Source: Phycisphaeraceae bacterium (GTDB lineage Bacteria > Planctomycetota > Phycisphaerae > Phycisphaerales > Phycisphaeraceae). From it: a stretch of 64,000 nt of DNA. The DNA lies in contig JAJDCS010000013.1 in the NCBI GenBank assembly GCA_029260715.1, forward strand, positions 111,983 to 175,982, read 5' to 3'. Numbering within the stretch: position 1 is the first letter of the stretch; every line of letters begins with the position of its first letter. Under the pieces are notes generated by a model. That model saw only the letters and a program-made list of their open reading frames with translations. It searched no databases and was not told the DNA's origin. Position numbers and translations under genes: made by a program. Shown here piece by piece: positions 1 through 9,691 of this stretch.

Positions 1-60
1 GACAGCACAGGTGGGATCTACAAGTTTGTCGACGGGCGGGAGTTGGGGATCCAATGGTAG
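1..60 (+). CDS. C-terminal end of an unidentified protein (partial)
   Basis: An open frame enters from the left edge and stops at TAG, positions 58-60, giving 19 residues that end in GRELGIQW. Its last bases contain the ATG of the next gene (ATGGTAG, 7-nt overlap), the usual sign of translationally coupled genes. Too little is present to assign a function. The coupling suggests it is the upstream member of the TPR/ExbBD operon that follows. Confidence 0.5.
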   Translation, partial: DSTGGIYKFVDGRELGIQW

Positions 61-1235
61 AAACGGCTGACCAAAATAATCGCGCCGTGCCAGGCGGTAG
101 GGGCGTGTGGCGTTGGGGGGGCACGCTCGCGGTAGTGGTGGCTGTTCTGATAGCCGGTGCGCAGCTCGCGCACGCGGACGAGATCAAACTTGGCGGGTTC
201 TGGATTTCCGATATCGGCGTCCAGGGCATCGAAGACGGGCAGATGGTGTACTACAACCGCGTGGGCACCGAGTTCCGCAGGCCGCTCGAAAACGTCCAGG
301 GGCTTCGGCTGTCGACTTACCCACAGCTTGGCAAAGCCCACGAAGCCATCGCCAAAGGGAACGACCGGGCAGCCTTGATGGAGTTGCTGGGCGCTCGACA
401 GAAGGCCAGCAACAAGTGGCTGCGCCACTGGGTAAGCCACCTGCTGGTTGGGGTGTACGATCGGCTCAACATGCCCAGCGACGCGTTGGATATCTACTTG
501 TTGCTGGTGATCGAGGGCGCGCCCCGGTTTTATCTGGAGCACCCGCCTCTCGAATCGCTTCAAAACAGCCCCAGCGAGATTAAGTCCGCTTTGCGTGAGC
601 GTATCCTCATGACGATGGATTTGGTCGACCCCTCGGGCCGCGAATCCGTCCGGTTGCTTTTAGAGGCTATCGATTCGGGGTCTGTTGCCACGCTGGGGCA
701 GTTGGCGTTGGACCGGAGTGGGTCACCGCAATTGGCCACGATTACCAACCCCGCGGACGCCAGCCTTCCAGACGGCACCGCGACCAACGGTTTGTCCCAG
801 GCGAGACTCACACTGCCCGTTGAGCTGGACATCGGCGACACCGTCACGGCGTTACTGATCGGCGGTCAGTATGAGCAGGCGCTAGCCAGGGCTGAAAAGA
901 TCATGAGCAACGACCGCCACCACCTGCCGATGCGTCTGTACCAGCGTGGTGTGGCTCAGATGGCCCTTGCCCAAGCGGCTGAGGACGATAAAAAGTACTT
1001 GGATGCTGGCCTGAGTTTTATGAGTGTGGTCGCTTATTTCCCCACCAGCGGCTTTGTCGGGCCCAGCCTGGTTGAGGCGGGGTTCGTCCACAGCCGGATC
1101 GGCCGCAGCGACACGGCGGCCAGGCTTTACGAAAAAGCGGCCACCGTCATTGATGCCCAGGAAGATCCGCGTTACGCTGACAGGCTACAGCAGTTGGCCA
1201 ACGGGCTTGACCCCGCAGAGGGTCGGCCTGAATAA
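54..1235 (+). CDS. Exported TPR-like hypothetical protein
   Basis: A 393-residue protein with a signal peptide: a basic N-region, a hydrophobic stretch at residues about 22-38 and a likely cleavage after AHA near residue 41. The mature part is alpha-helical. Its second half (about residues 275-375) alternates short amphipathic helices in the manner of tetratricopeptide repeats. The family is not recognised beyond that. It starts inside the stop of the preceding frame and is followed 32 nt later by an ExbB-type gene, with an AAGGAGAG ribosome site just before that gene. Because it sits first in an ExbB-ExbD-ExbD set, it is probably a periplasmic partner of the proton-driven complex. That role is inferred from position only. 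Confidence 0.6.
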   Translation: MVETADQNNRAVPGGRGVWRWGGTLAVVVAVLIAGAQLAHADEIKLGGFWISDIGVQGIEDGQMVYYNRVGTEFRRPLENVQGLRLSTYPQLGKAHEAIAKGNDRAALMELLGARQKASNKWLRHWVSHLLVGVYDRLNMPSDALDIYLLLVIEGAPRFYLEHPPLESLQNSPSEIKSALRERILMTMDLVDPSGRESVRLLLEAIDSGSVATLGQLALDRSGSPQLATITNPADASLPDGTATNGLSQARLTLPVELDIGDTVTALLIGGQYEQALARAEKIMSNDRHHLPMRLYQRGVAQMALAQAAEDDKKYLDAGLSFMSVVAYFPTSGFVGPSLVEAGFVHSRIGRSDTAARLYEKAATVIDAQEDPRYADRLQQLANGLDPAEGRPE

Positions 1236-1267
1236 GGGCACCTATACCACCCAAGGAGAGCCTGCTT

Positions 1268-2074
1268 ATGTCTCGTGGATTGCGCATGTGGTTAGCCACT
1301 GCGATACCGCTGCTGACAGCCTCGCCCCTGTTGGCTCAGGACGGCTCGGCGGTCTCGTACAGTTGGTTCCGGATGTTCTTGTGGTCCGACGACCTGATCG
1401 GCTTGCTGATGATCTGGGCGATCATCCTCATGTCGGCGGTGAGTATCGGCTTGATGATCAAGTTCCTGATCGACTACCGGCGTGTGACGATCGTGCCCGA
1501 GGAAACGCAGCAGAGTCTCGAAGGCATGCTCAGTGAAAAGCGGTACCGCGAGGCCATCGAGTTCGCCGCCAGCGACCCCAGTTACTTGGGCAAGGTCGTC
1601 AGTGCGGGCCTCAACGAGGCCAGCAACGGCTACGGCGCCATGGAGCGGGCCATCGAGGAGACCGGCGACCTTGAAACGACACGTCTGCTGCGGCCGATCG
1701 AGTACCTCAACGTCCTAGGCAACATCGCCCCGATGATGGGGCTGTTCGGCACGGTGTACGGCATGATCGTGGCGTTCCAGAAGCTTGTCGAAAGCGGCGG
1801 CAAGCCCGACCCGGCCAAGCTGGCGGCGGGCATCTCCACCGCGTTGGTCACGACCTTCTGGGGGCTGGTCGTGGCGATCCCCGCGTTGTCCGCTTACGCG
1901 CTGATCCGCAACCGGATCGACGCGATGGCAACCGAAGGGCTGCTCACTGCTGAGGATTTGATTAAGCCGTTCAAGCCAGGCTCTAAGCGGACAAGTTCCA
2001 GCGCGGGCGCAGCCGGTGGCGGCGCCCCGGCGCCCCGGCCCCGGCCGACCACACGGGCCGCCGAAAGACGCTGA
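1268..2074 (+). CDS. MotA/TolQ/ExbB proton channel family protein
   Basis: This 268-residue inner-membrane protein belongs to the ExbB/TolQ family, which forms the pentameric proton channel that powers outer-membrane processes together with ExbD/TolR. A cleavable signal peptide ends near LLAQ (residue 24). Three membrane segments follow at about 42-68, 145-172 and 192-214. The signature stretch APMMGLFGTVYGMIVAF (154-170) and the TTFWGLVVAIP segment (195-205) are typical. The C-terminus is a low-complexity Ala/Gly/Pro/Arg tail. An AAGGAGAG site lies a few bases before the ATG. Two ExbD genes follow directly, so the three presumably form one complex. Confidence 0.9.
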   Translation: MSRGLRMWLATAIPLLTASPLLAQDGSAVSYSWFRMFLWSDDLIGLLMIWAIILMSAVSIGLMIKFLIDYRRVTIVPEETQQSLEGMLSEKRYREAIEFAASDPSYLGKVVSAGLNEASNGYGAMERAIEETGDLETTRLLRPIEYLNVLGNIAPMMGLFGTVYGMIVAFQKLVESGGKPDPAKLAAGISTALVTTFWGLVVAIPALSAYALIRNRIDAMATEGLLTAEDLIKPFKPGSKRTSSSAGAAGGGAPAPRPRPTTRAAERR

Positions 2075-2128
2075 ACACGCCACGCCCAAGCAACCCCCAC
2101 CCCGATCGGACGCTGACGGAGCGACGCC

Positions 2129-2611
2129 ATGTCAAAGGTCCATAAGAAAGGCCCCACCAGCCCGGCGATGAACATGACGCCGATGATCGATGTTGTGTTT
2201 CAGTTGCTCGTGTTTTTCATGCTCGTCAACAACATCATCTCCGAAGAAGCCGTGCAGATGATCGTGCCGGACCTGGAGAACCCCAAGACCCGCGAGCTGG
2301 GCGAAGAGAACCGCATCACCGTCAACGTAGCCCCTCAGTCGTACGACCCCGTCCGGCAGATCGGCGACCTGAACATCCCCGGTGAAGCGGCGACCGTAAA
2401 GGTGGGCCTCGAAGTATTTGAGCTCGACGACATGGAGGGCGTCACCGAAGCCCTCAAGGACGCCAAGAGCCGCAACGAAAACATCGAGGTCCTCCTGCGA
2501 GCCGACAGCGGCCTGTTCTACGACGAGGTCCAGCCCATCATGCAGGCCATCACCAGCGCCGGCATTGTCAAAGTGAATCTCGTGGCGTACCTGCCCGAAA
2601 ACAAGAGGTAG
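2129..2611 (+). CDS. ExbD/TolR family protein (first copy)
   Basis: A 160-residue biopolymer transport protein with one N-terminal membrane helix and a periplasmic domain. The helix carries the proton-relay aspartate of the family (MTPMIDVVFQLLVFF, Asp at residue 21). The periplasmic domain has an unusually long loop between residues about 50 and 100. The C-terminal part shows the ExbD fold (VLLRADSGLFYDEVQPIMQA). It lies 54 nt after the ExbB gene and 6 nt before a second ExbD. Two non-identical ExbD proteins beside one ExbB suggest a heteromeric stator; this is inference from gene order. Confidence 0.88.
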   Translation: MSKVHKKGPTSPAMNMTPMIDVVFQLLVFFMLVNNIISEEAVQMIVPDLENPKTRELGEENRITVNVAPQSYDPVRQIGDLNIPGEAATVKVGLEVFELDDMEGVTEALKDAKSRNENIEVLLRADSGLFYDEVQPIMQAITSAGIVKVNLVAYLPENKR

Positions 2612-2617
2612 CCCGCG

Positions 2618-3193
2618 ATGCCCGCCACCCCACCCACGCTCGACACCGCTGACAACCTGGACATGCTCGAGGGCGACGAGCAGGTTGTCCACCACGTCTC
2701 CCAGCAAGAAAAACGCAGGAAGCAGCGGGACACGGGCGGCGACGCGATGCAGCTCAACCTCACGTCCATGATCGACGTCGTCTTCCAGTTGCTGATCTAC
2801 TTCGTCGTGACGGCCAGTTTCACCATCGGTGAGGGCGTCATCACCGCCAAGCTGCCCAGCGGCCCGGGCACGCCCCAGCAGAGCAAGCAGCCGCCCGAAC
2901 GGCCCCTGGAGATTATCCTCAACACCGGCGGCGACATCGGCACTGAATACAGGGTTTCGATCAAAGGGCTGGCCGGTCAGCCACGCAGCTTCACCGAGCT
3001 ATCCGATACGCTGATCCAGCTCCAGTACGACCCACAGCGTGGCCTGAACGGGGCGTACAAGCCCGACAACCCCGTGATCATCAAACCCGACGTCAGCGTG
3101 CGGTGGCAGCACGTGGTCAACGCCTTCAACGCGGCTGTGCGGGCGCGTTACTCCAACGTCAGCTTCGCTCAGGCCGGGGCCGAGGAGCAGTAG
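2618..3193 (+). CDS. ExbD/TolR family protein (second copy)
   Basis: A second ExbD-type protein, 191 residues. It differs from the first copy by a charged cytoplasmic N-terminal extension of about 43 residues before the membrane helix. The helix (LTSMIDVVFQLLIYFVVTA) keeps the essential aspartate at residue 53. The periplasmic part ends with the usual ExbD motif (VIIKPDVSVRWQHVVNAFNAA). Spacing of 6 nt after the first copy shows co-transcription. The extension could bind a cytoplasmic partner, but nothing in the sequence names it. Confidence 0.87.
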   Translation: MPATPPTLDTADNLDMLEGDEQVVHHVSQQEKRRKQRDTGGDAMQLNLTSMIDVVFQLLIYFVVTASFTIGEGVITAKLPSGPGTPQQSKQPPERPLEIILNTGGDIGTEYRVSIKGLAGQPRSFTELSDTLIQLQYDPQRGLNGAYKPDNPVIIKPDVSVRWQHVVNAFNAAVRARYSNVSFAQAGAEEQ

Positions 3194-3391
3194 TATCCAC
3201 GGAAACCGCGAACACACCCCGCACGGGCGGGGTATCAAGCAATGAATAACGTTAGATTGACGATGCGTCCGCGTCCGGAAAAAATAGACCGTTGATCAAG
3301 GCGGGAAGGTCCCGCCACCTCACGCCCGCGGCTCGTTGCGGGCGGGTGTGTGCTGATCCTGAGACAGATAACAAGACCACGCGCCGAACAC

Positions 3392-6202
3392 ATGAAACGC
3401 TACCGCTTCTACACCGTCGCTGCCGGCTGCTTGGGTGCCCTGCTTGTCACCGCGTCGCCCGCTGTGGCGCAGGTGGCGTACTTGGACCAAGGGACGCTGA
3501 TTGAGTCGTTGGCCAATGAGGGGATGAGCGAGCTGTTGGATCGCTTGGCCGAAACCGACGCCCAGCAAGACCCCGTCGCCGCGCAGCTGATCGAAACCGC
3601 CCGGCTCCACGCGCGGTACACCGACGCGCGATTGACCCGTGAGGACCAGTTGGCTGCGTTCGACCAGATGACCCAGGCGATGCGCCGGCTCATCAAGCAG
3701 CACGAGGATCACGAGAGCCGCCCGATGTGGCAGACCAAGCTGGCCGGGTTGCTGCTATTTGAAAAACTCCAGGCCCAGCAGCAAAACGCGGCGGCGTATT
3801 ACGAGTTTGGCGTTCCCACCGCGCCGCAGCGTCAGGCGTTTGAAGAGGTGGTGCCCGAGGCGTTGGAGCTGCTGTCGGACGCGGACGCCACGTTCTTCCG
3901 GCTTAAAAGCCAACTGCCGCAGGAGCCGGACCACGAAGAGAAGCGCGTCTTGACCGGGCTGTGGGCGCGCATGATGGAAGAGTACTACGGCATGCGGACG
4001 CCGTTTATGCTCGCGCACGCGGCTTACTACACCTCGCTGCTGCCGTACGACCACCCTTATTACAAAGACCTGAACAACCCCAAGATCCCCCGCCAAGAAA
4101 AAACACCCCAGGGTGAGAGTGTCCGGCTAAAGCGTTTGGCGGTTGACAGCCTGGGCCCGCTGATCAGCGATACGGACGACCCCTACGGGGTTCGCTTGTC
4201 CGCGATGTGTTTAGCCGGGCGCGCGATGCTCGACCAGCCCACGCAGGTCAACCAGGCGGTCGAGTATTTCGACAAGATCAACCAAGCGGGCACACTGGAC
4301 TTCAATCACCTGCTTAGCCAACTGGCCAAAGCGGTGGCGCTGGATCAGACCGGCCCGCCCGGCCCCGCGGACCAGTTGCTGGCGAGGCTGGTGGGCCACC
4401 CATTGGTCAAGCAGAACTTGCTGATCCGGCTGCTGCTGTTCGACGAGGTCCACAAGCTTCGGTTGGCCCGCGCCCGCCGCCTGCCCCCGGAGAGCCAGAC
4501 CGCCGCTTTGGCGCAGGCGTACAAGCCTTACGAGGACCTGCTGACCGACCCGGCGTTGGGGGAGAACGCGATCGGTCTGAAAAACTACGTCTACAAACGC
4601 TGGGAGGAGATGATCCAACCCGGTACGAACACCGCCGACCTGCCCGCGACCGTGGTAGCGGCGGCGGGCGAGATGTCCCGCTTGCGTGGCGAAGCCCTGA
4701 CAGGCCAAGCCCGGCAACTCGAAGAAGACGGCAAGGAGCAGGAAGCCGAGGCGCTCTACGCCCAAGCCAAGCCGCTGCTGGAGCGGGCGATGTTGATCAA
4801 CAACGAGTTGCTGGCCCGCATCGACCTGACGCCCCGCACGCGCGCCGGGGCCATGTTCAACGTCGCCATGGCCGGGTACCAGCTATCCAGGGGCGACTCG
4901 GATCAGCAGATCGCCGCGGGCCGGGTGTGGACGGATTTGGCCCAGCAGTTGCCCGACCAGCCCCTGGCCGAAACCGCCATCGACTCGGCGGTGAAGGTGC
5001 TTCGCTTTTTTTACGACATGGAGCCCAAGCCCGAAGGCGTGGTCGAGGCGTACGAACACGCCGCCGACGTGCTGTTCAAGCACTTCCCCACCACGCCCAC
5101 CGCCGATCAAGAGCGCGTCTACTTCGCCTTCCACGTGCTTGAGCCGCGCGGCGAGTACAGCAAAGCGGTCCAGCTATTAAGCAAAGTGCCCAAGGACCAC
5201 CCGCTGTACTTTGAGGCCCAGCGTGAGCTGTTGGGGAACCTGAACGAACTCTTCCAGAAAGCGGAAAAACCGGGCGACAAGACCGTCGCGGGCAACCGGC
5301 TGGTGGAAGCGGCGGGGCGTGTGGTTCAAGAGGCCAAAGCCCTGGCGCCCGGAGCCCCCGCGCAGCTCCAGCAAGATGCGCAGTCCGCTCACGGCGCCGC
5401 GAGGCTGATCCTGACCGACGTGGCGATCGCCAACGGCAACACCGATCAGGCGATTAAGTACCTCCAAGGCTTTGAGGAAGAGTTTCAGTCCAACACGGAG
5501 CTTGTCCGGCTGGGGCTGTCGAAGCGGATCGTGGCCCTGGCGCAGTCGGGCAACTTCGGCGAGCTGGTCGCGCAGGCCAAACGCATGATGGACCTGTTCC
5601 CCAACGACGCCGCTGCGGTGATCGACGAGGTGTTGACCGATCTGAACCAGCGGATCGACCGGCTGCGGCACGACGTCCAGGAAGTCAAAGTCCAAAACGA
5701 AAAAATGCGGATGGAGAAGCAGACCCAGAGCTACGCCCAGGCGGCGCTGATGCTCTCGGAGTTGCTCATGGACTGGGCTGTGCGCCAGGGCTTCGCTCAA
5801 GAAGACCTGCTGCCGTACAAGCTTGGCCTGGCCAAGGCCAACTTGTTGGCCGACCAGCCTAAGGTCGCGATCGACATCATCGAGCCCATGCTCGAAAAGT
5901 TGCCCAACGACACGGACTTAATCCACAGCATGGGCGAGGCGCTGTTCACCATCGGCGACGAGCAGGCGATGCTCGACGCGGCGACGTACTACGACCGGCT
6001 GATCGGCGGGCTGGGGCCGCCTTACCCGGCGCTGTGGTGGAACGCCTGGATGCGGCGGCTTCAGATCATGGACAAGCTGGGGCAATCCGTTGAGGACGTT
6101 CCGCTGCGCGTGCGCGCGTTGGAACTGACAGACCCGAACCTGGGCGGCGAGCCCTACCGGTCCGAATTCAAGCGGCTGCAAGTGAAACACGCGATCCAGT
6201 AG
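3392..6202 (+). CDS. Large exported TPR-repeat protein
   Basis: A protein of 936 residues when started at ATG 3392. That start places a textbook signal peptide at the N-terminus (MKRYRFYTVAAGCLGALLV, cleavage after AVAQ). An in-frame start 42 nt upstream would put 14 residues before it and is less likely. The rest is helical with many TPR-like pairs and a coiled-coil stretch around residues 755-785. No catalytic motif is seen. It follows the two ExbD genes after 198 nt and probably acts in the periplasm with them as a scaffold. A similar arrangement of TPR proteins and ExbBD is common in planctomycetes. The exact substrate is unknown. Confidence 0.7.
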   Translation: MKRYRFYTVAAGCLGALLVTASPAVAQVAYLDQGTLIESLANEGMSELLDRLAETDAQQDPVAAQLIETARLHARYTDARLTREDQLAAFDQMTQAMRRLIKQHEDHESRPMWQTKLAGLLLFEKLQAQQQNAAAYYEFGVPTAPQRQAFEEVVPEALELLSDADATFFRLKSQLPQEPDHEEKRVLTGLWARMMEEYYGMRTPFMLAHAAYYTSLLPYDHPYYKDLNNPKIPRQEKTPQGESVRLKRLAVDSLGPLISDTDDPYGVRLSAMCLAGRAMLDQPTQVNQAVEYFDKINQAGTLDFNHLLSQLAKAVALDQTGPPGPADQLLARLVGHPLVKQNLLIRLLLFDEVHKLRLARARRLPPESQTAALAQAYKPYEDLLTDPALGENAIGLKNYVYKRWEEMIQPGTNTADLPATVVAAAGEMSRLRGEALTGQARQLEEDGKEQEAEALYAQAKPLLERAMLINNELLARIDLTPRTRAGAMFNVAMAGYQLSRGDSDQQIAAGRVWTDLAQQLPDQPLAETAIDSAVKVLRFFYDMEPKPEGVVEAYEHAADVLFKHFPTTPTADQERVYFAFHVLEPRGEYSKAVQLLSKVPKDHPLYFEAQRELLGNLNELFQKAEKPGDKTVAGNRLVEAAGRVVQEAKALAPGAPAQLQQDAQSAHGAARLILTDVAIANGNTDQAIKYLQGFEEEFQSNTELVRLGLSKRIVALAQSGNFGELVAQAKRMMDLFPNDAAAVIDEVLTDLNQRIDRLRHDVQEVKVQNEKMRMEKQTQSYAQAALMLSELLMDWAVRQGFAQEDLLPYKLGLAKANLLADQPKVAIDIIEPMLEKLPNDTDLIHSMGEALFTIGDEQAMLDAATYYDRLIGGLGPPYPALWWNAWMRRLQIMDKLGQSVEDVPLRVRALELTDPNLGGEPYRSEFKRLQVKHAIQ

Positions 6203-6242
6203 ACTGTTTTTTGTTTCGGTCATTCAGGCCAAGAGGAGAGTC

Positions 6243-7313
6243 ATGGACTACAGGACCATCGCCGGCACGGACCTAAAGGTGAGCCTGCTGGGCTTCGGTA
6301 ATTTTGTGTTCGGCACCAATTGGTGGGGTGAGTTTAGTGACGAGCAAGGCATCGCCCTGCAGAACCGGGCGGTGGACCTCGGCGTGAACTTTTTTGATAC
6401 GGCCGCGGCCTACGGCAACGGCCGGGCCGAGCGCCTCTTGGCCCAGACCATCCAATACGCCGGGCGCGACAACCTCGTGGTTTCCACCAAGTTCGGCTAC
6501 AACTTCTACAACGACCCCGGCGAAGAAGGCGGGCACCGCGAACGCAAGCAGGACTTCAGCCCCGACTTCCTGCGGTACGACTTGGAGCAATCGCTCAAAC
6601 GGTTGGGGATCGACTGCGTTGACCTGTACCAGGCCCACAACCTGAAGCTGCCGCAGTACCAAGACGACCTGTTCGAGACCTTGGCCCGACTAAAAGAGGA
6701 AGGCAAGGTCCGCTACTGGGGCGTGGCGCTGGGCCCGGCGATCGGTTGGCGCGAGGAGGGCTACAACGCGTTCATCGACCACGACGCGGCTGTCGTCCAG
6801 ACCGTTTTCAACATGTACGAGCAAGACCCCGGCCGGGAGTTTTGCCAGATCGCCCAGCAGCGCAGGAGGGGCGGGGTGATCGCGCGCGTGCCCACCAACT
6901 CGGGCATCCTCGACGAAGAATTTAAGTCAACCGACCACAAATTCCCAGAGTCGGACCACCGCAAGTTCCGCGACCGGAACTGGCTGGTGTACGGGTTAAA
7001 GAAGAACGACATCATCAGGCCCATCGCGCGGAAGATGGGCTGCTCGATCCGTCAACTCGCGACCAAGTGGCTGGCGAGTTGGCCCACGCTGTGCTCGGTC
7101 GAGCCGAATATCTTGTGTGAAGCGGACCTCGCTGAATTCGCCCAGGCCTGCGACGGGGATTACCTATCAAGCGAAACCCTCGCCGAGATTGACCGCATTT
7201 ACGCCACGGACTTTGATCTTGGCGACGACGCCCACCCTTGTGATTGGAAGTCCAGCACAAGCTCGACCGGCACCGTGCGCAGCGAATACCAGCCGCCGAG
7301 GGTGACGGTGTAG
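6243..7313 (+). CDS. Aldo/keto reductase
   Basis: A 356-residue NADPH-dependent oxidoreductase of the aldo/keto reductase superfamily with a TIM-barrel fold. The catalytic tetrad is visible: Asp and Tyr in FFDTAAAYGNGRAE, Lys in STKFGY and His in YQAHNLKL. The cofactor-loop region near the C-terminus (SIRQLATKWL) is also recognisable. A strong AAGAGGAGAG ribosome site precedes the ATG. It starts 40 nt after the TPR gene and may be read with it, but the physiological substrate cannot be told. The closest type appears to be the oxidoreductases related to plant-pathogen and sugar-modifying AKRs. Confidence 0.88.
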   Translation: MDYRTIAGTDLKVSLLGFGNFVFGTNWWGEFSDEQGIALQNRAVDLGVNFFDTAAAYGNGRAERLLAQTIQYAGRDNLVVSTKFGYNFYNDPGEEGGHRERKQDFSPDFLRYDLEQSLKRLGIDCVDLYQAHNLKLPQYQDDLFETLARLKEEGKVRYWGVALGPAIGWREEGYNAFIDHDAAVVQTVFNMYEQDPGREFCQIAQQRRRGGVIARVPTNSGILDEEFKSTDHKFPESDHRKFRDRNWLVYGLKKNDIIRPIARKMGCSIRQLATKWLASWPTLCSVEPNILCEADLAEFAQACDGDYLSSETLAEIDRIYATDFDLGDDAHPCDWKSSTSSTGTVRSEYQPPRVTV

Positions 7314-7390
7314 CGCCGGCTCCACGGAAGCATCGTACGGACTCGCCGGTTGGGTGGCGGCGTCACGACCCTCCGCCTTGGCTGCGGTCG

Positions 7391-9169
7391 TTATTTCTGT
7401 GGCGGTGCTAGCTCTTCTACAGCTTGTGTTTCAGACGCGGGGGTTTGGGGCGCGGGTGCGTCATTGCCGTTGTCGTCCGGCTCTTCCATGTCTTCCATGG
7501 GTTCTGCCCTGTCTTCGGCTGCTTGGTTTTCTTGTTCCGGCTGTGCCTCTTGTTCCGCGGACGGTTTTTCAAGCCAGATTTCACGCAGCAGCTCCACCAG
7601 CGGGTCGTTGGCAACGCGTTCGCTGGCCAAGTCCAAGCCGTATTGGGTCAGCCCGTCTTCGTCGGCTTGATACCCGATATACGCCAGCATCAGCGCGGAC
7701 TCGTATCCGCTGCCCATCTCCGCGGCTTTCATCAGCCCGTCTCGCACCCACTCCAGCCGGTTCGAGCTGGGCAGCAGCTTCGGGTCGTACCTCGCCGCGA
7801 TCAATTCCGGGTGGCGCTCGAACAGCGCGCGCATGCTCAACTCCGCCGAGCGGATCATGCCCGCGCCCAGTTGGGCGTGGATCAGCCCCACCCGTCCCAT
7901 CGGGTTGTCGGGGCCCAGACGCACCGCCTGCTGGAAGTGGTCTTGGGCGTCGAGGTACTTGCCGGTTTGAACCTCGCCCTGGGCTTGCTGGATCAGCCGA
8001 TTGACATAGCTGTCGTTATCACCAGCCAGGGATTGGACCCTGGGCAGGTCGTAATCGAGTGTGTCGAGCAGTCGCCCCAGCGTCCCCAATCGGCGGGTGC
8101 CGGGCTGGGGGCGTTCTGTTTGGCCTTGGGCCTGCTTCGCGGTCGGATCACTTGGCAGGCCGTCGCCGCTGTCCTCTGACGGGTCTTCCTGTGCCTGGCC
8201 GGGCGTGGCCGGCGGCTGGGCGGTCTTGATCTGTGACAGCATGTCCACGTAGGCGTTCCGGCCCTCTGCCCCACCCGTTGAGTCCAGAGCGTTGAAGATG
8301 CCCGCCTCGATCGCTGCGAGGCGATTCTGATCGGTGATCGCCTGTTGGCCCATCTGCATGCGATCGACCATGCCCAGCATCTGCCTGCCCAGCTCGACCG
8401 ACGGCGGCGCGACCGGCGTTAGGCTCCGCGGCTCGGCCATCTGTACGGGTACGCGGCTGTCCGCTTGCGGCTGTGTCATCTCGGCTGCGGCTTCTTCTTG
8501 CTGTTGTCCCAGGTTTCGGCGGCGCAGCCCCAGCAGCGGTGACGCGTTGACTTCTAAAACATCGCCTTCGGGGCTGGTGACCACCGCGACCCGTTGCTGG
8601 TAATCACTTGGGCTGATGGCTGAAGGGGTGAACTCATCGCGTGATTGGCCGAACCCGCCTGGCTGGTGTGTTTGGACATTCACGCCGGCGTAGCGGTAGG
8701 GGGCCGCATCGCCATCGCCGGCACCAACGCCGTAGGTATTGGCGCCCGACCCGCTGGTGGCCGATGGCACGGTGCCGTAGAAGTCGCGGTACACGCCGAC
8801 CTGCGGGTTCAACTGCCCCGTGGTGTACGCGCCGCCTGGCGCCGGCGACAGGCTCTGGGCACGGAAGCGGAACAGGTCGTCCGCCCCGCCCAGCCCACCG
8901 CGGAACTCGGAAGCCGACGTGTAGCCCACGTCGCCTCGGAAGTAGCCCAGGCCCGGCACGTTGCCCGTGACCAAGTCGTTGCGCGCGCCGTAGTCGGGCA
9001 CCTGCTGGGGTTGGTTCACCCCGCCGCTACCCTGCTGAAGGTTCGCGTCGATGGCTTGGCCGTTGCCCACGTAATGCTGCCCGAGTGCCGGGGCACCCCA
9101 GAGCGTCGTCATCAGCCCACACACGCCCGCTACACGGATAATAATTTGTGGTGTCATCAGTTTTCGCAC
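7391..9169 (-). CDS. Exported TPR protein with a long disordered N-terminal half
   Basis: A 592-residue protein with a signal peptide (hydrophobic stretch about residues 8-25, cleavage near ALGQ). The N-terminal half is rich in Gly, Gln, Ser and Pro and looks disordered. Residues about 385-470 contain TPR-like helices (GKYLDAQDHFQQAVRLGPDN). The C-terminus is a Glu/Pro-rich acidic tail. It lies 57 nt downstream of greA on the same strand, so the two may share a transcript. A second possible start is codon 5. The function is unknown; a cell-envelope scaffold is the best guess. Confidence 0.65.
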   Translation of the reverse strand: MRKLMTPQIIIRVAGVCGLMTTLWGAPALGQHYVGNGQAIDANLQQGSGGVNQPQQVPDYGARNDLVTGNVPGLGYFRGDVGYTSASEFRGGLGGADDLFRFRAQSLSPAPGGAYTTGQLNPQVGVYRDFYGTVPSATSGSGANTYGVGAGDGDAAPYRYAGVNVQTHQPGGFGQSRDEFTPSAISPSDYQQRVAVVTSPEGDVLEVNASPLLGLRRRNLGQQQEEAAAEMTQPQADSRVPVQMAEPRSLTPVAPPSVELGRQMLGMVDRMQMGQQAITDQNRLAAIEAGIFNALDSTGGAEGRNAYVDMLSQIKTAQPPATPGQAQEDPSEDSGDGLPSDPTAKQAQGQTERPQPGTRRLGTLGRLLDTLDYDLPRVQSLAGDNDSYVNRLIQQAQGEVQTGKYLDAQDHFQQAVRLGPDNPMGRVGLIHAQLGAGMIRSAELSMRALFERHPELIAARYDPKLLPSSNRLEWVRDGLMKAAEMGSGYESALMLAYIGYQADEDGLTQYGLDLASERVANDPLVELLREIWLEKPSAEQEAQPEQENQAAEDRAEPMEDMEEPDDNGNDAPAPQTPASETQAVEELAPPQK

Positions 9170-9226
9170 AGCTAAATACTCCCCATAAATAAGTCGCGCA
9201 GCCGGCCCGCCTCGGGCTTAACGGCT

Positions 9227-9691
9227 CTACACAATTTCGACCACCACGTAGCGTTTTGTGCCGCGTGGCAAATCAACCTTGACCGAATCCCCGACGCGTG
9301 TCTTCATCAGCGCTTCGCCCATTGGGCTCATCGTGGTCACCTCGATCTCGTCGCTGTCGAAATTCCCACTGGCCTCGCCCACAAGCTTGTACAGGTCTTC
9401 GCTGCCGTTGGCTTCGTCGCGCAGACGGACCACGGACCCGATGAACACAATGCCCTCGGGGATATTCGCGTCGTCGGCCACCTGCGCCGTTTTGATCCGC
9501 TCTTCGAGCCTGCGGATCTCGGCCTCGTCCATCGCCTGGTCTTCCCTGGCCGCGTGGTACTCGGCGTTTTCTTTCAGGTCGCCCAGCGCGCGGGCCTCTG
9601 CGATCCGCGTGACGATCTCGGGCCGGCGGCTCTTGAGATGCTCAATCTTCTCTGTTAGTTGTTGCTTCTCATCCGCGGTGATGAATTCCAT
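9227..9691 (-). CDS. greA: Transcription elongation factor GreA
   Basis: A 154-residue GreA-family protein that rescues backtracked RNA polymerase by stimulating cleavage of the nascent RNA. The N-terminal coiled coil is present with the acidic tip motif GDLKENAEY, whose Asp and Glu position the catalytic magnesium. The C-terminal FKBP-like domain ends with MSPMGEALMKTRVGDSVKV, characteristic of Gre factors. The length is normal for GreA. About 270 nt of non-coding DNA lie upstream. A TPR gene follows on the same strand. Confidence 0.95.
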   Translation of the reverse strand: MEFITADEKQQLTEKIEHLKSRRPEIVTRIAEARALGDLKENAEYHAAREDQAMDEAEIRRLEERIKTAQVADDANIPEGIVFIGSVVRLRDEANGSEDLYKLVGEASGNFDSDEIEVTTMSPMGEALMKTRVGDSVKVDLPRGTKRYVVVEIV

